Shown here: in pieces, positions 18,971 to 27,548 of the stretch
Layout: each line of letters begins with the position of its first letter
Position numbering within the stretch: position 1 is the stretch's first letter
Assembly (NCBI RefSeq): GCF_012271785.1
Contig: NZ_JAAWVT010000014.1
Span: 1-64,000, forward strand
From: Paeniglutamicibacter terrestris
Lineage (GTDB): Bacteria; Actinomycetota; Actinomycetes; Actinomycetales; Micrococcaceae
Direction of reading: 5' to 3'
Length of the DNA stretch: 64,000 bases
Program-made: the position numbers and the translations under genes
The notes under the pieces: generated by a model
The model's database searches: none
What the model was told of the DNA's origin: nothing
What the model saw: the letters and a program-made list of their open reading frames with translations, nothing else

Positions 18971-21034
18971 CTACGAGGCTCGCTTCAACGCCTTGACTAT
19001 GTCCTTTTCTAAGTACGGGGACAAGGTGGCAGCATACGATGCGGTGATGTGCGACCCATCGAAATAGACAACAGTGCCGCCGATGACAGCCGGGCACGTG
19101 CCCTTCTGGCAGAAGTAACGCGTGGGATCCACAACTTCAACGTTTGGAATTTTCATGGCCCCTGCAGCATCAGCCAACGGGTCCATCCATTGCCATTCGT
19201 CCGTGCTGCCGGAGCACGAAGCATTGGGATTGGCAGCAACAGCAACGCAGTCCGGAATGTTTTTAACCGTGGCTCCAGGGAACGGCGTATCTCGAATGAT
19301 CACGATTGGAGTGCCGGCGGCCGCCCACTTTTTCAGATAGCTTTTGTAACCAGCACGTGCGGAAGGTTCTGTTGAAGCAAAACTCTGATTCGCAACGGGA
19401 ACGGACTGCCTTTCGGACGTAATTACAAAGTCAAACTGCCCCTTGCTGGTCTGGTCAAGAACCCATTGTCCGTAATCCGAACAGCCCTGTGCCTTCACCT
19501 CTGCATCAAATTTCAGCTTGGCATCGGTCGGGTTGCACCGGGAGACAAGGAACGTGGTGATCGTCCAATCGTTCTCATCTGCAATCCTTTGCAACGCGGG
19601 TAACCAATGTCCGGCGTGGGAATTGCCTACCAAGGCAACCTGAGTTTTTCCGGTTCCGTAGGTGCACTTCGGTTTCTTGGCATACGGCTCGTTAGACCAG
19701 CAACCATCTTTATAGGCATCGGACTTGTCGGTCTTGGCCAATGATGCAGGCAGTATCAGGTTATTGCGTGGGTTATACGCGCACGATTCTGTTTCTTCGT
19801 GCAACACCGAGGCTCCGAAACACGGGACCTCGCCCTTGAGTGCCGCAGCGAGTTGAACTGATTCGTTTGCCTTGCGGATACTTGCTTCGGTAGCAATGCC
19901 TCCGGCGATCAGTGAAATGACAGCGGTTCCTACAATGAGGAACCTGACGGGTGTGACATATCGGGAGACATCCAGTGTTTTGCGAAAAGCATCCTCGACA
20001 TATTTCTTGCTGAGCATCGAAAGAACGATTGTGGCTGCAGCGATCGCCAAGAGATCCAGCGTCCCCAAGGGGCCCGACACAAATGGCACTAGGACAAGGA
20101 GGGGCCAATGCCAGAGATAGATCGAGTATGAGTGAGCCCCCAAAAACTGGAAAGGCTTCGAACTAAGCAGACTGTTGGGCGAGACACGCGAGGTGGCAGC
20201 TACCCAAATGACAAGCGCCGTACCGAAGACCGGAAGTGCCGCGGCATAACCTGGAAACGCGGTTCCTGCATCAAAGCGAATACCTGCAACAACGATTCCA
20301 GCCAATCCTGCCCATGCAAGGAGCGCGGCTACGGGTGTACGGCTAAAGGAAGGACGAGGCCTCGGAAGAAGCGCTACGACGGCACCCGCCGCGAGCTCCC
20401 ACGCACGAGTGAATGTGGAGAAGTAGGCCACCGACGGATTGGTACTTGTCAGGTAGACAGAGTAGATCCCAGAAACCACAACTATGAACACAACACCAGA
20501 AAGCAGGATGGTCTTTGCTTTTAACTTCTGCTTTGCAGCGAACCAGACTAAGCCAGCGATGAAGATCGGCCATATCAGGTAGAACTGTTCTTCAACGGCC
20601 AGGGACCAATAATGTTGCACCGCTGTGGGCGCATTGTCTTCGGCCAGGTAATCAACACTGGTCTTCAGCAGATACCAGTTTTGCGAGTAGAACGCTGAGG
20701 CAATGGCTTGCAACGTGTTCTCGCGCCAAAACGATTCCGGCGTCAGGACGCGAACGGCAACGATCGTGCTCAGGAGCACCAGCATTGCGGCAGGCAGTAG
20801 TCGTTTAACCCTACGCAGCCAGAAAGATCCTAGGTCTTTGATCTGACTCGGTGGATGCTTGACCAGATGCGAAGTGATCAGATAACCGGAGATGACGAAG
20901 AAAACATCAACTCCAATGAAGCCACCAGTAATCGATTGAGGGAGCAAGTGATAAATTACGACAAGACCCACAGCAATAGCGCGTAGTCCCTGAATGTCGA
21001 GTCTGAATTTTGTACCCGTGATCGTGTTGCTCAT
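18971..21034 (-). CDS. acyltransferase 3 / SGNH fusion (OafA-like O-acetyltransferase)
   Basis: A 687-residue envelope O-acyltransferase. Residues 1-390 form the acyltransferase-3 domain with about ten membrane helices. It opens with RLDIQGLRAIAVGLVVIYH, which carries the conserved His, followed by GFIGVDVFFVISGYL and the EEQFYLIWP segment. After the last helix (about 370-390) comes an extracytoplasmic SGNH hydrolase-like domain with VALVGNSHAGHWLPAL (nucleophile Ser, with Asn where GDSH is usual) and the C-terminal D-x-x-H in DGSHITASY. Such fusions acetylate peptidoglycan, O-antigen or teichoic-like polymers, with acetyl passing through the membrane domain to the SGNH domain. The ATG at 21034 is chosen for the domain start and GAAAGA upstream. 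Context suggests modification of the wall polymer. Confidence 0.88.
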   Translation of the reverse strand: MSNTITGTKFRLDIQGLRAIAVGLVVIYHLLPQSITGGFIGVDVFFVISGYLITSHLVKHPPSQIKDLGSFWLRRVKRLLPAAMLVLLSTIVAVRVLTPESFWRENTLQAIASAFYSQNWYLLKTSVDYLAEDNAPTAVQHYWSLAVEEQFYLIWPIFIAGLVWFAAKQKLKAKTILLSGVVFIVVVSGIYSVYLTSTNPSVAYFSTFTRAWELAAGAVVALLPRPRPSFSRTPVAALLAWAGLAGIVVAGIRFDAGTAFPGYAAALPVFGTALVIWVAATSRVSPNSLLSSKPFQFLGAHSYSIYLWHWPLLVLVPFVSGPLGTLDLLAIAAATIVLSMLSKKYVEDAFRKTLDVSRYVTPVRFLIVGTAVISLIAGGIATEASIRKANESVQLAAALKGEVPCFGASVLHEETESCAYNPRNNLILPASLAKTDKSDAYKDGCWSNEPYAKKPKCTYGTGKTQVALVGNSHAGHWLPALQRIADENDWTITTFLVSRCNPTDAKLKFDAEVKAQGCSDYGQWVLDQTSKGQFDFVITSERQSVPVANQSFASTEPSARAGYKSYLKKWAAAGTPIVIIRDTPFPGATVKNIPDCVAVAANPNASCSGSTDEWQWMDPLADAAGAMKIPNVEVVDPTRYFCQKGTCPAVIGGTVVYFDGSHITASYAATLSPYLEKDIVKALKRAS

Positions 21035-21242
21035 AAATCTTTCACTCGTTTCGAATCCTAAGGATCCCGTGGCATAACGACGACGAATCAAACTTGCTGC
21101 ACCTGATATTTTGAGTTTGGAGAGCAGCGAAAGCGTCGGAAACGGTTCTAACCACCATTCATGTGGATCGCTTTGTGCCAAGACACACCGAAACTATCGC
21201 CCCACCGACAGCGCTTGCCTCTAGCCTCGTGATTTGAGACGG

Positions 21243-21704
21243 CTAACTAAGTTCCTTGACAATCTGGCTCAGGGAATCGAGGGTGTCCTTCAGCTTCGCG
21301 ACGTGGCGCTCGTCGAAGGCACTGAGGACTCGCTTGAGTTCCGTCGTTGAGATCCCTGTGGTTCGCGGCAGGTAGATGACTTCCACCTTGTCGCCCAGGT
21401 CGTCAAACTTGCCCTTCCAATCCTCACCAATGCCGAAGACGTCAACATCGTACTTGGCAATGTCCAGACGCTTTTGGTCCCAGTTGTCTTCCGGGATGGC
21501 CAAGTCAACGTACTGAATGGCCTGAACGATTTCGAGGCGCTGTTCAAAGGGCACGATGGGCTTTTTGCCTTTGACGGCGTTGAATTCATCGGTGGAAACA
21601 CCGACGATCAAACGATCGCCCTTCTCCTTGAGTCGCTTGAGGATGTTCAAGTGACCCACGTGGAAGAGGTCAAAGGTTCCGTAGGTAAGTACTGTCTTGG
21701 CCAA
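21243..21704 (-). CDS. tagD: glycerol-3-phosphate cytidylyltransferase (TagD)
   Basis: A 153-residue cytidylyltransferase that makes CDP-glycerol from CTP and glycerol-3-phosphate. It shows the nucleotidyltransferase signature TYGTFDLFHVGHLNIL (H-x-G-H) near residues 6-21, the strand VGVSTDEFN with KGKKPIVPFEQR, and the C-terminal RTTGISTTELKR, equivalent to the RTxGISTT motif of TagD. TTG at 21704 is chosen because GGAG lies exactly 6 nt upstream and the conserved domain begins at the fourth residue. A longer reading from 21809 would overlap the previous gene and add non-homologous residues. It lies downstream of three export/glycosylation genes and supplies the substrate of the TagF-like enzymes. 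Confidence 0.93.
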   Translation of the reverse strand: MAKTVLTYGTFDLFHVGHLNILKRLKEKGDRLIVGVSTDEFNAVKGKKPIVPFEQRLEIVQAIQYVDLAIPEDNWDQKRLDIAKYDVDVFGIGEDWKGKFDDLGDKVEVIYLPRTTGISTTELKRVLSAFDERHVAKLKDTLDSLSQIVKELS

Positions 21705-21757
21705 GATTGGCTCCAATGCTTGGATCGGCGGAGGGGGTACACGCGTGGCGCCGGTAA

Positions 21758-22651
21758 TTAGATAATGGGGGGCCGGCCGGCCAACATCATCCGAAGATGA
21801 GTTGACCATTTCAGTTTAGGTCTCGGGGATGAGTACCAAGGGTTCTCGCGCCACCCGGCGCGCCAGCCACCAAAGTATTGCCGCACGGCTCCGGGTTCTT
21901 TGCGCAGACGAGCGGTTTCAATCAGAGCCCAGCTGCTGACGTAGATCCAGCTAAATGGCCAGCGTAGGTTTCGCTTGGCCAGCCACACGCGGTTACGGGC
22001 GTTGAGCCGGTAGAACTCTTCGTGCCTGCGCTGATCCACGACAGGGTGGGCAATCCGCAGATCACCCGCGTACCAAACATGGTGTCCGGTGTCCCAGACT
22101 CGCCAGGCCAGTTCGATGCCCTCGTGCGCGTACCAAAAGCCGCCGGCCCATCCGCCGGTTTCATCAAAGATGTAGCGTGGCATCAGCAGGCATGTTTCCC
22201 CCACATGGAAGACTCGGCTTGATTCGATGGCCGTGCGCTTGTTCAGCCGCGGGATCCAGCGGGTGGGATCGTCATCGCGTTCGGGATCGGTAATTCGGGG
22301 TTGCAGCAGTCCCATTTTTGGGTGCTTCTTGAAACGCTGGATGGCAGTTTCAAGAAAGTTGTCATCCAGGAACCAGCAGTCATCATCAACGAAGCAGAGG
22401 TACTCCCCCGCGACATGTGGCACGCCGGCATTTCGACCAGCGGGGATGCCGAGGTTATCTTCCAGGTACTTACCGCGGACGCCCTCGGGCAGGCCCAGTG
22501 GATCCCACCCGTTACCCACGACAATGACGTCAAGCTCGACGTTCCGTTGCGCCAGCAAGCTCTTGAGGGCTCGGTCCAGCTCCTGAGGCCTGGCACCCAT
22601 GGTCAGCACTACCACTCCGACGGTGGGTAGAGCAGGTGAAGCGTTTTTCAC
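21758..22651 (-). CDS. GT2 family glycosyltransferase
   Basis: A 297-residue GT-A fold, family 2 glycosyltransferase. Features include VGVVVLTMGARPQELDRAL, DNLGIPAGRNAG, the DxD-type metal motif in YLCFVDDDCWF, and a second-half HEGIELAWRVWDTG segment (the ED/E-D-x-x-W-like acceptor motif). No membrane helix is evident, so it is probably soluble and membrane-associated through its partners. The start is GTG at 22651. It follows the CDP-alcohol transferase after only 4 bp and precedes tagD, so it is one cistron of a tightly packed operon running from the ABC permease to tagD. Donor and acceptor are unknown. A role in the linkage unit or in chain decoration is inferred from context. Confidence 0.85.
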   Translation of the reverse strand: MKNASPALPTVGVVVLTMGARPQELDRALKSLLAQRNVELDVIVVGNGWDPLGLPEGVRGKYLEDNLGIPAGRNAGVPHVAGEYLCFVDDDCWFLDDNFLETAIQRFKKHPKMGLLQPRITDPERDDDPTRWIPRLNKRTAIESSRVFHVGETCLLMPRYIFDETGGWAGGFWYAHEGIELAWRVWDTGHHVWYAGDLRIAHPVVDQRRHEEFYRLNARNRVWLAKRNLRWPFSWIYVSSWALIETARLRKEPGAVRQYFGGWRAGWRENPWYSSPRPKLKWSTHLRMMLAGRPPII

Positions 22652-22655
22652 TGGA

Positions 22656-23480
22656 TCACCGCAACCGTGATGAAGCCATGGTGGCGACGAAGTGACCGAA
22701 ATTGACCAGCACTACCGCCGGGAGAAGAATCCACAGCATCCACTTTTCGGCGATTCCCGGAGTTCCTGCAATGAGCGAGACCACCGACAGAACCAAGATG
22801 AGCAGGCTGAGTTCAACAGCGTGAAGCATCTTGTGGAAGGGAAGGAATCGTGCTGCCGAACGCAGCTTGCCCACGAGGCTCGTCTGCGAGACGGCTCGCG
22901 CTTCGGCGGTATCCGGGAGCTTGCCCAGACCGGCCATGCTGCGAGCCGCGTGAACCATGAGGCTCTGGGAACGGTTAAGCACCAGAAGGGTGGAAAGCAC
23001 TGCGGCAATAAATAGCGTCGGCCATGCTTGAGAGGCATCTGCCCCCTGGGTCTGTAGCTCACGGAATACGCGATAACCCAAAGCCAGAGGAATGAGGGCC
23101 TCGGTGGTGTGGTGGCCAACCATATCGATGAAGATCCCGCGGGGTGACTGCGTTCCGCGCCAGCGCGCTACTTCACCATCACTGCAATCGAAATAGAGCT
23201 GTACCTGGGAAAGAACCACCGCCAGCAGCGGTCCCCAAACGCCGGGAATGAGTAGTGCAATCGACATGAGCCAGCCAGCCAGGATCATCAGCCCGGTGAC
23301 ACCATTGGCGCTGATGCGGGTGCGCACCAAGACGGCCGTCAGGTAGATCGAAATGTGGCGCAGGTACAGTTCGGCGGTCCAGTGTTCGGCGTTGCGTCGA
23401 GCTCGGACCTCCGGCGGTTGGCAGACGGCACGCAACTGCTCGAGGGTCGGATTACTGGGGCGTGCAAAATCGTTGCTCAT
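22656..23480 (-). CDS. CDP-alcohol phosphatidyltransferase family protein
   Basis: A 274-residue integral membrane protein of the CDP-alcohol phosphotransferase family, which displaces CMP from a CDP-alcohol. The signature spans DCSDGEVARWRGTQSP then RGIFIDMVGHH, i.e. D-x2-DG-x2-AR-x8-G-x3-D-x3-H. The last aspartate of the canonical motif is His here. Several hydrophobic helices follow and flank it. At a wall-polymer locus with TagD, the CDP-alcohol could be CDP-glycerol or another CDP-polyol, and the acceptor a lipid-linked sugar; this is inference. The start codon overlaps the stop of the upstream GT2 gene by 4 nt (ATGA), so they are translationally coupled. Confidence 0.85.
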   Translation of the reverse strand: MSNDFARPSNPTLEQLRAVCQPPEVRARRNAEHWTAELYLRHISIYLTAVLVRTRISANGVTGLMILAGWLMSIALLIPGVWGPLLAVVLSQVQLYFDCSDGEVARWRGTQSPRGIFIDMVGHHTTEALIPLALGYRVFRELQTQGADASQAWPTLFIAAVLSTLLVLNRSQSLMVHAARSMAGLGKLPDTAEARAVSQTSLVGKLRSAARFLPFHKMLHAVELSLLILVLSVVSLIAGTPGIAEKWMLWILLPAVVLVNFGHFVATMASSRLR

Positions 23481-24532
23481 GAACGTACCCTTCCCTTGTC
23501 AATTGTGCCCTGCGCGCCACGGAGGCGTCCCTTAACAAAGCCGACGGCCCACGGGAAGTGGATGGTCGGCAAGACCCTGAGCATCAGGACCTTTTCAAGG
23601 GTCGATGCTCGCTTCGACCGTGCTGCGGCAAATACCACCAGGCCCGCATAACCAATTGGTGCAACCTTGGCCAGGTTGACGATGAAATTCACAACCGGAG
23701 GCAGATGCTGAGCTACCGACGGGTGCACGATCCAGGCCACGAGGCCGAGGGTGGTACCGACGACCATCAGTGGCGGGAGATCATGACGCAATGACTTGCC
23801 GTCCGGATATCGACGGGCAATCTCCCCGCGCCACATCCCAGAAGCATAGGATTGCGCGGCCAAGGACTTAAAGTCATCACGTGGGAAATATCCGGTGCAA
23901 AGTTCCGGGTCAAACCAGACTGTTCGTCCTGCCTGCCGAATCCGCAGGCAGAGCTCCCAATCCTGGGCGCGCCACAGCGACTCGTCGTAGTATCCAACTT
24001 CGTCAAAAATTTCTCGACGGAAGATGCCAAGGTAGGCGGACTCTGCCGGTCCTTCATCGCCACCGTTATGGTAGGCGGCGCCGCCCATACCCCATGGCGA
24101 ATGGTAGGCCGCAGCCACCGCTCGCTGAAGCGGATTCTTGCCGCGGGCGTCCATCAGGCCGCCCACATCATGGGCGTCAACACGAAACAGCGTCTCGATA
24201 CCGCGAGCGGTATAGGAAGGTTCCAATTCGCTGTGCGCATCAACGCGCACAACGATTGGCTGTGTGGACGCTTTGATCGCAAGATTTAGGCCAATGGGGG
24301 TTCTCCCCATTGGATTGTGAACCAACTTCACCCGAGGGTCCTCCGACGCAAGCTGCGCGGCAACCTCGTCCGTGGCATCGGTGCTCGGTCCTAGGGCGAG
24401 AACGATTTCCTTGTCACCTTTGTACTCTTGGGAGAGCACGCTAGCGACGGCTTCACGTAAATAGTTTGCCTCGTTGAGAACCGGCATGACATAAGAGACG
24501 CCGTGAAACTTTGCCGTCTGGGCACTTGTCAC
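23477..24532 (-). CDS. GT2 glycosyltransferase with C-terminal membrane helices
   Basis: A 351-residue family 2 glycosyltransferase of the ExoA/succinoglycan type. VSYVMPVLNEANYLREAV opens the GT-A domain. VRVDAHSEL holds the D-x-H/D-type metal site. ESLWRAQDWELCLRIRQAGR supplies the acceptor E-D-W motif as QDWE. The C-terminal 110 residues contain two to three hydrophobic helices (about 255-275, 285-310), which anchor the enzyme in the membrane. It starts inside the end of the ABC ATPase gene (4-nt overlap) and overlaps the next gene by 4 nt. Such coupling suggests it works with the TagGH-like exporter and the CDP-alcohol transferase, for instance building the lipid-linked carrier. Confidence 0.85.
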   Translation of the reverse strand: MTSAQTAKFHGVSYVMPVLNEANYLREAVASVLSQEYKGDKEIVLALGPSTDATDEVAAQLASEDPRVKLVHNPMGRTPIGLNLAIKASTQPIVVRVDAHSELEPSYTARGIETLFRVDAHDVGGLMDARGKNPLQRAVAAAYHSPWGMGGAAYHNGGDEGPAESAYLGIFRREIFDEVGYYDESLWRAQDWELCLRIRQAGRTVWFDPELCTGYFPRDDFKSLAAQSYASGMWRGEIARRYPDGKSLRHDLPPLMVVGTTLGLVAWIVHPSVAQHLPPVVNFIVNLAKVAPIGYAGLVVFAAARSKRASTLEKVLMLRVLPTIHFPWAVGFVKGRLRGAQGTIDKGRVRS

Positions 24533-25392
24533 TTTTTCTTGGCCTTGTAGGCGTTCACGACGGTCTTGGCATCCCCGTCCATGATCAGAACGCCCTTCTC
24601 AATCCACAGAGCCCTATTGCACGTGTCAATAATCGAGTTCATGGAGTGGGAGACGAGAAAAATGGTGCCTGCGTTTTCCCGAATTTCGCGGATCCTGGCT
24701 TCACTGCGCTTGCGGAAACGCGCATCGCCGACAGCCAAGGCCTCATCAACGATGAGGATGTCATGCTGTTTGGAAGCAGCAATGGCGAATTTCAGACGCG
24801 CCGACATACCCGAGCTGTACGTTCGCATCGGAAGATCAATGAACTCTTCCAGTTCGGCAAACTTGATGATGTCTTCACGCATGGCACTAATTTCTTGGCG
24901 GTTGTAGCCAAGCGCTAAGCCACCGAGAACAATGTTTTTATCCCCAGAGAGGTCTGCGATCAACGCTGCGCCAACGCCCAACATGTTGGGACGAGAAGAA
25001 GCATAGACCGAACCCGAAGCGGGTGTGGTGAGCCCCGTGATGGTACGCATCAGCGTGGACTTGCCCGAACCGTTGGAGCCAATCACACCGATCGACTCGT
25101 TTTCGTAGGCCACAAACGAGATGCCTTTAATGGCGTGTACTTCGCGAATGCCACGGGTTGAGGCTTGCAGCAACCTCTTGGCCCCTGCGCCACCCAAAGA
25201 CTTTCCACTGGAATAGACCTGGTACTTCACATGCAAGTCATCGACGATGACTACGGGAACACGATCCCCGTCGATGGCTACTTTGGGCGATTCGGAAGCC
25301 ACCATTGGCGAATCGTCGAAGACGGGTGCCGGTTCAAACTTTGCATGTAGACGTGGATTAATTAAGTCATCAAAACTAGTCAATTCGACCAT
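24529..25392 (-). CDS. ABC transporter ATP-binding protein, TagH-like
   Basis: A 287-residue ATPase of the polysaccharide/teichoic acid exporter type. An N-terminal tail of about 70 residues precedes the nucleotide-binding domain. Walker A is GSNGSGKST, the signature is YSSGMSARLKFAIA, and Walker B is DILIVDEALAVGD. The H-loop is LVSHSMNSI. The LYSSGMxARLxFA form of the signature is typical of TagH/Wzt proteins. It lacks a long C-terminal substrate-binding extension, as expected for TagH-type rather than Wzt with a carbohydrate-binding domain. The ATG at 25392 is chosen because GGAGG lies 6 nt upstream. It overlaps the permease gene by 17 nt, so both subunits are made together. Confidence 0.93.
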   Translation of the reverse strand: MVELTSFDDLINPRLHAKFEPAPVFDDSPMVASESPKVAIDGDRVPVVIVDDLHVKYQVYSSGKSLGGAGAKRLLQASTRGIREVHAIKGISFVAYENESIGVIGSNGSGKSTLMRTITGLTTPASGSVYASSRPNMLGVGAALIADLSGDKNIVLGGLALGYNRQEISAMREDIIKFAELEEFIDLPMRTYSSGMSARLKFAIAASKQHDILIVDEALAVGDARFRKRSEARIREIRENAGTIFLVSHSMNSIIDTCNRALWIEKGVLIMDGDAKTVVNAYKAKKK

Positions 25393-26245
25393 AACGTTCC
25401 TCCGCAGACCAGAAGTAGATGGTGCCTCCGACAAGCGCGACAACAGCCCAAACGCCTAGGACCACCCAATAGAACGGCGGATAGTCGACGCTGTTCATGA
25501 TGGAGCCACGGGCAATTTGCAGCGCTTGATAGAGCGGGTGGAAGTCAAACATTCGCACCAAAATGGGGAAGGCATTGAGAATACGGTCAACACCGAACAG
25601 CACGCCAGAGGTGTAAAACAAGACCCTCGTGATAAGAGGGAGGAACTGCGTAAAGTCGCGTATATGTACGGTGAGTCGAGCACATACCAAGGCCATGCCG
25701 GTATTAAACATCGTAAAGAGAGCCAGCAGAGGAACAACCATCAGCCAACTCCACTTGGGCGGTGTACCCAGGATCATGCAGTAAATGAACATGACCCCCA
25801 GCATTGGAACCAAGGTCAGAAACTGTTGGATCACCGCAGCGATGGGAAGGGTGATGCGAGGGAATGAGAGGGATTGGACCAAGGAGGCGTTACCGGTGAT
25901 GGATTTAGCACCGGAATTCACCGAACCCGTAAAGAACTCGAAGAAGAAGACACCAATGACTACATAAGCCGGGAAGTCGTGCGGCTTATTTGCCTGCAAA
26001 AGTCCAAAAATAACGCCATACATCAACGCGTTCATGGTCGGTTTGATGATGACCCACAGCATACCCAGTCGGTTTCGCTGGTTAGTCGCCTGGAGCCGGC
26101 TTCTGGCAAGTTCAAAGGCAAAATCACGTCTTTGCCATGCCTGCATCAGATAGCTCCGCAGGCTGGGGCGAGCACCGACCCTATTCAGGCCTTGCTGCTC
26201 CGCATATTCGGCAGCTGTCATAAGTCTTGTTACCTCGTTGATCAC
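25376..26245 (-). CDS. ABC transporter permease, TagG-like
   Basis: A 289-residue ABC-2 family permease with a cytoplasmic N-terminus and six predicted membrane helices (roughly 60-80, 90-115, 135-165, 170-195, 200-225 and 260-280). The RSRLQATNQRNRLGMLWVI segment before helix 1 is characteristic of TagG/Wzm exporters. It pairs with the ATPase encoded immediately downstream. Together they would flip completed, lipid-linked polymer across the membrane. The start is uncertain: GTG 26245 has no clear site, while ATG 26221 (M-T-A-A-E-Y) has GAGG 11 nt upstream. It is the first gene of the minus-strand operon that ends with tagD. Confidence 0.92.
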   Translation of the reverse strand: MINEVTRLMTAAEYAEQQGLNRVGARPSLRSYLMQAWQRRDFAFELARSRLQATNQRNRLGMLWVIIKPTMNALMYGVIFGLLQANKPHDFPAYVVIGVFFFEFFTGSVNSGAKSITGNASLVQSLSFPRITLPIAAVIQQFLTLVPMLGVMFIYCMILGTPPKWSWLMVVPLLALFTMFNTGMALVCARLTVHIRDFTQFLPLITRVLFYTSGVLFGVDRILNAFPILVRMFDFHPLYQALQIARGSIMNSVDYPPFYWVVLGVWAVVALVGGTIYFWSAEERYGRID

Positions 26246-26355
26246 GGTTTACTCGTCCGCTGACGCTGACGAACCTAATGAAGTCTAGTAGATACCCACC
26301 GTGATGCCCGGCTGTCGTGGGGCGATCGACCAATGTGTGATCTATGTATCATTGC

Positions 26356-27408
26356 CTACTTGTCTAGTTTTGCGCCGTCCAGGTAAGCCTTAAGGGTGTC
26401 ACTTTTCAACGCTTTGCCGATATCGGTAAGGGCTTTCTCGTCGCGCAGGACGATGGACTGGCCGTCGGGAGAGGTGCCGACCCCGGCAGTTGGCAGGGTG
26501 AACATCTTGATGTCGGATGCCCTGACGTTCTTGAGCTGAACGCCCAAGCCCGCAGCAGTCGCTGCATCAAAACCATTATCCAGCGAAAGATACGGCGAAA
26601 CCTTGTCGATGATCTCAAAGATGGTGGAAGGGTTTGTCAGGGTGTCCTTGGACAAGAGCTCCGACATTGCCGCATTAATGAACTTCTGCTGGTTGCGCAC
26701 TCGCTGGTAATCGCCGTCAATGAATGACTTTCTTTCGCGAACAAATCTCAGGGCGCGATCACCCTCTAGTTCGATGTCACCGACGGGGTAGAAGTAGTCT
26801 GTATCGTTGGCAGTGAATTCGAAGTCGTTGGTCACCGTGACGCCACCAAGCGCTGTGGTCAGCTCCCTGAAGCCCTCAAAGTCAATCATGGCTACGTGAT
26901 CAATCTTGGTATCCAGCATGCCTTCAACCGTCTGGACGGCTAGTGGCACACCGCCTTCGGACATGGCCGCGTTGATCTTTTGACTTCCATAGCCAGGAAT
27001 GTCGGTGTAGAGATCGCGCATGATCGACATGACGTAAACGCCGGACCGATCTTCAGGAATATGCATCAGCATCATCGAGTCTGAGCGCTGGTCGGTTCCG
27101 CCGCCCTGAAGCAAGTCCGCGGTAGCTGTACCGGCTGCACCGTGGTCAACGCCCAACAGCAAGAAGTTCAGTGAACCGTCTTCGGGGTCTTTGACAGGAC
27201 GAGATTCTTCTTCGGGGAAGGCGTTGTCAATGACTTGGGTTTTTGAATTGAACGTCTGTACCAAGTTAACAACGTAGGTAGAGGCCACGATTGCGGCGAT
27301 GACCACGACGGCGATGCCGACAATGAGCGCAATTCGTCCTCGACGTTTTTTACGTCGAGTGAGCCTGCGAGGCACATAATCTGGGGGAAAATCATTCTTG
27401 GTAGGCAA
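26356..27408 (-). CDS. LytR-CpsA-Psr (LCP) wall polymer ligase 1
   Basis: A 350-residue membrane-anchored LCP protein. A basic N-terminus (RRLTRRKKRRGR) is followed by one transmembrane helix at about 25-48. The extracytoplasmic LCP domain has LNFLLLGVDH, RSDSMMLMHIP (the Arg and Asp that bind pyrophosphate), SIMRDLYTDIPGYG, the KINAAMSEGGV segment and FVRERKSFIDGDYQRVRNQQ. LCP enzymes transfer wall teichoic acid or other glycopolymers from undecaprenyl phosphate to peptidoglycan. It starts at TTG 27408 with GGAG 7 nt upstream. Its position next to the TagGH-like exporter supports action on the same polymer. It is paralogous to the LCP gene at 34840-35886. Confidence 0.95.
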   Translation of the reverse strand: MPTKNDFPPDYVPRRLTRRKKRRGRIALIVGIAVVVIAAIVASTYVVNLVQTFNSKTQVIDNAFPEEESRPVKDPEDGSLNFLLLGVDHGAAGTATADLLQGGGTDQRSDSMMLMHIPEDRSGVYVMSIMRDLYTDIPGYGSQKINAAMSEGGVPLAVQTVEGMLDTKIDHVAMIDFEGFRELTTALGGVTVTNDFEFTANDTDYFYPVGDIELEGDRALRFVRERKSFIDGDYQRVRNQQKFINAAMSELLSKDTLTNPSTIFEIIDKVSPYLSLDNGFDAATAAGLGVQLKNVRASDIKMFTLPTAGVGTSPDGQSIVLRDEKALTDIGKALKSDTLKAYLDGAKLDK

Positions 27409-27489
27409 TCAACGTCTCCATTAGACCGGAACGAGAAGTCTTGGGCGACTCGAGGCAATGTATCGGTCGAAAACTTTCGTACAAACAAG

Positions 27490-27534
27490 GCAAGGCTAAC
27501 CAGCGTCCCTGTGAGGACGCTGAGTCAACCTTGC
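27490..27534 (-). terminator. intrinsic terminator of galU
   Basis: Immediately downstream of the galU stop on the minus strand, outer arms GCAAGG/CCTTGC and inner arms AGCGTCC/GGACGCT form an interrupted hairpin. It is followed on the minus strand by a T-rich tract (TTGTTTGT). Confidence 0.7.
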
Positions 27535-27548
27535 CACCATAGGTCATT

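Noticed and set aside
18971-21181. Longer N-terminus for the acyltransferase starting at 21181
   Set aside because: The extra 49 residues are not family-like, and ATG 21034 has a ribosome site immediately before the conserved domain.
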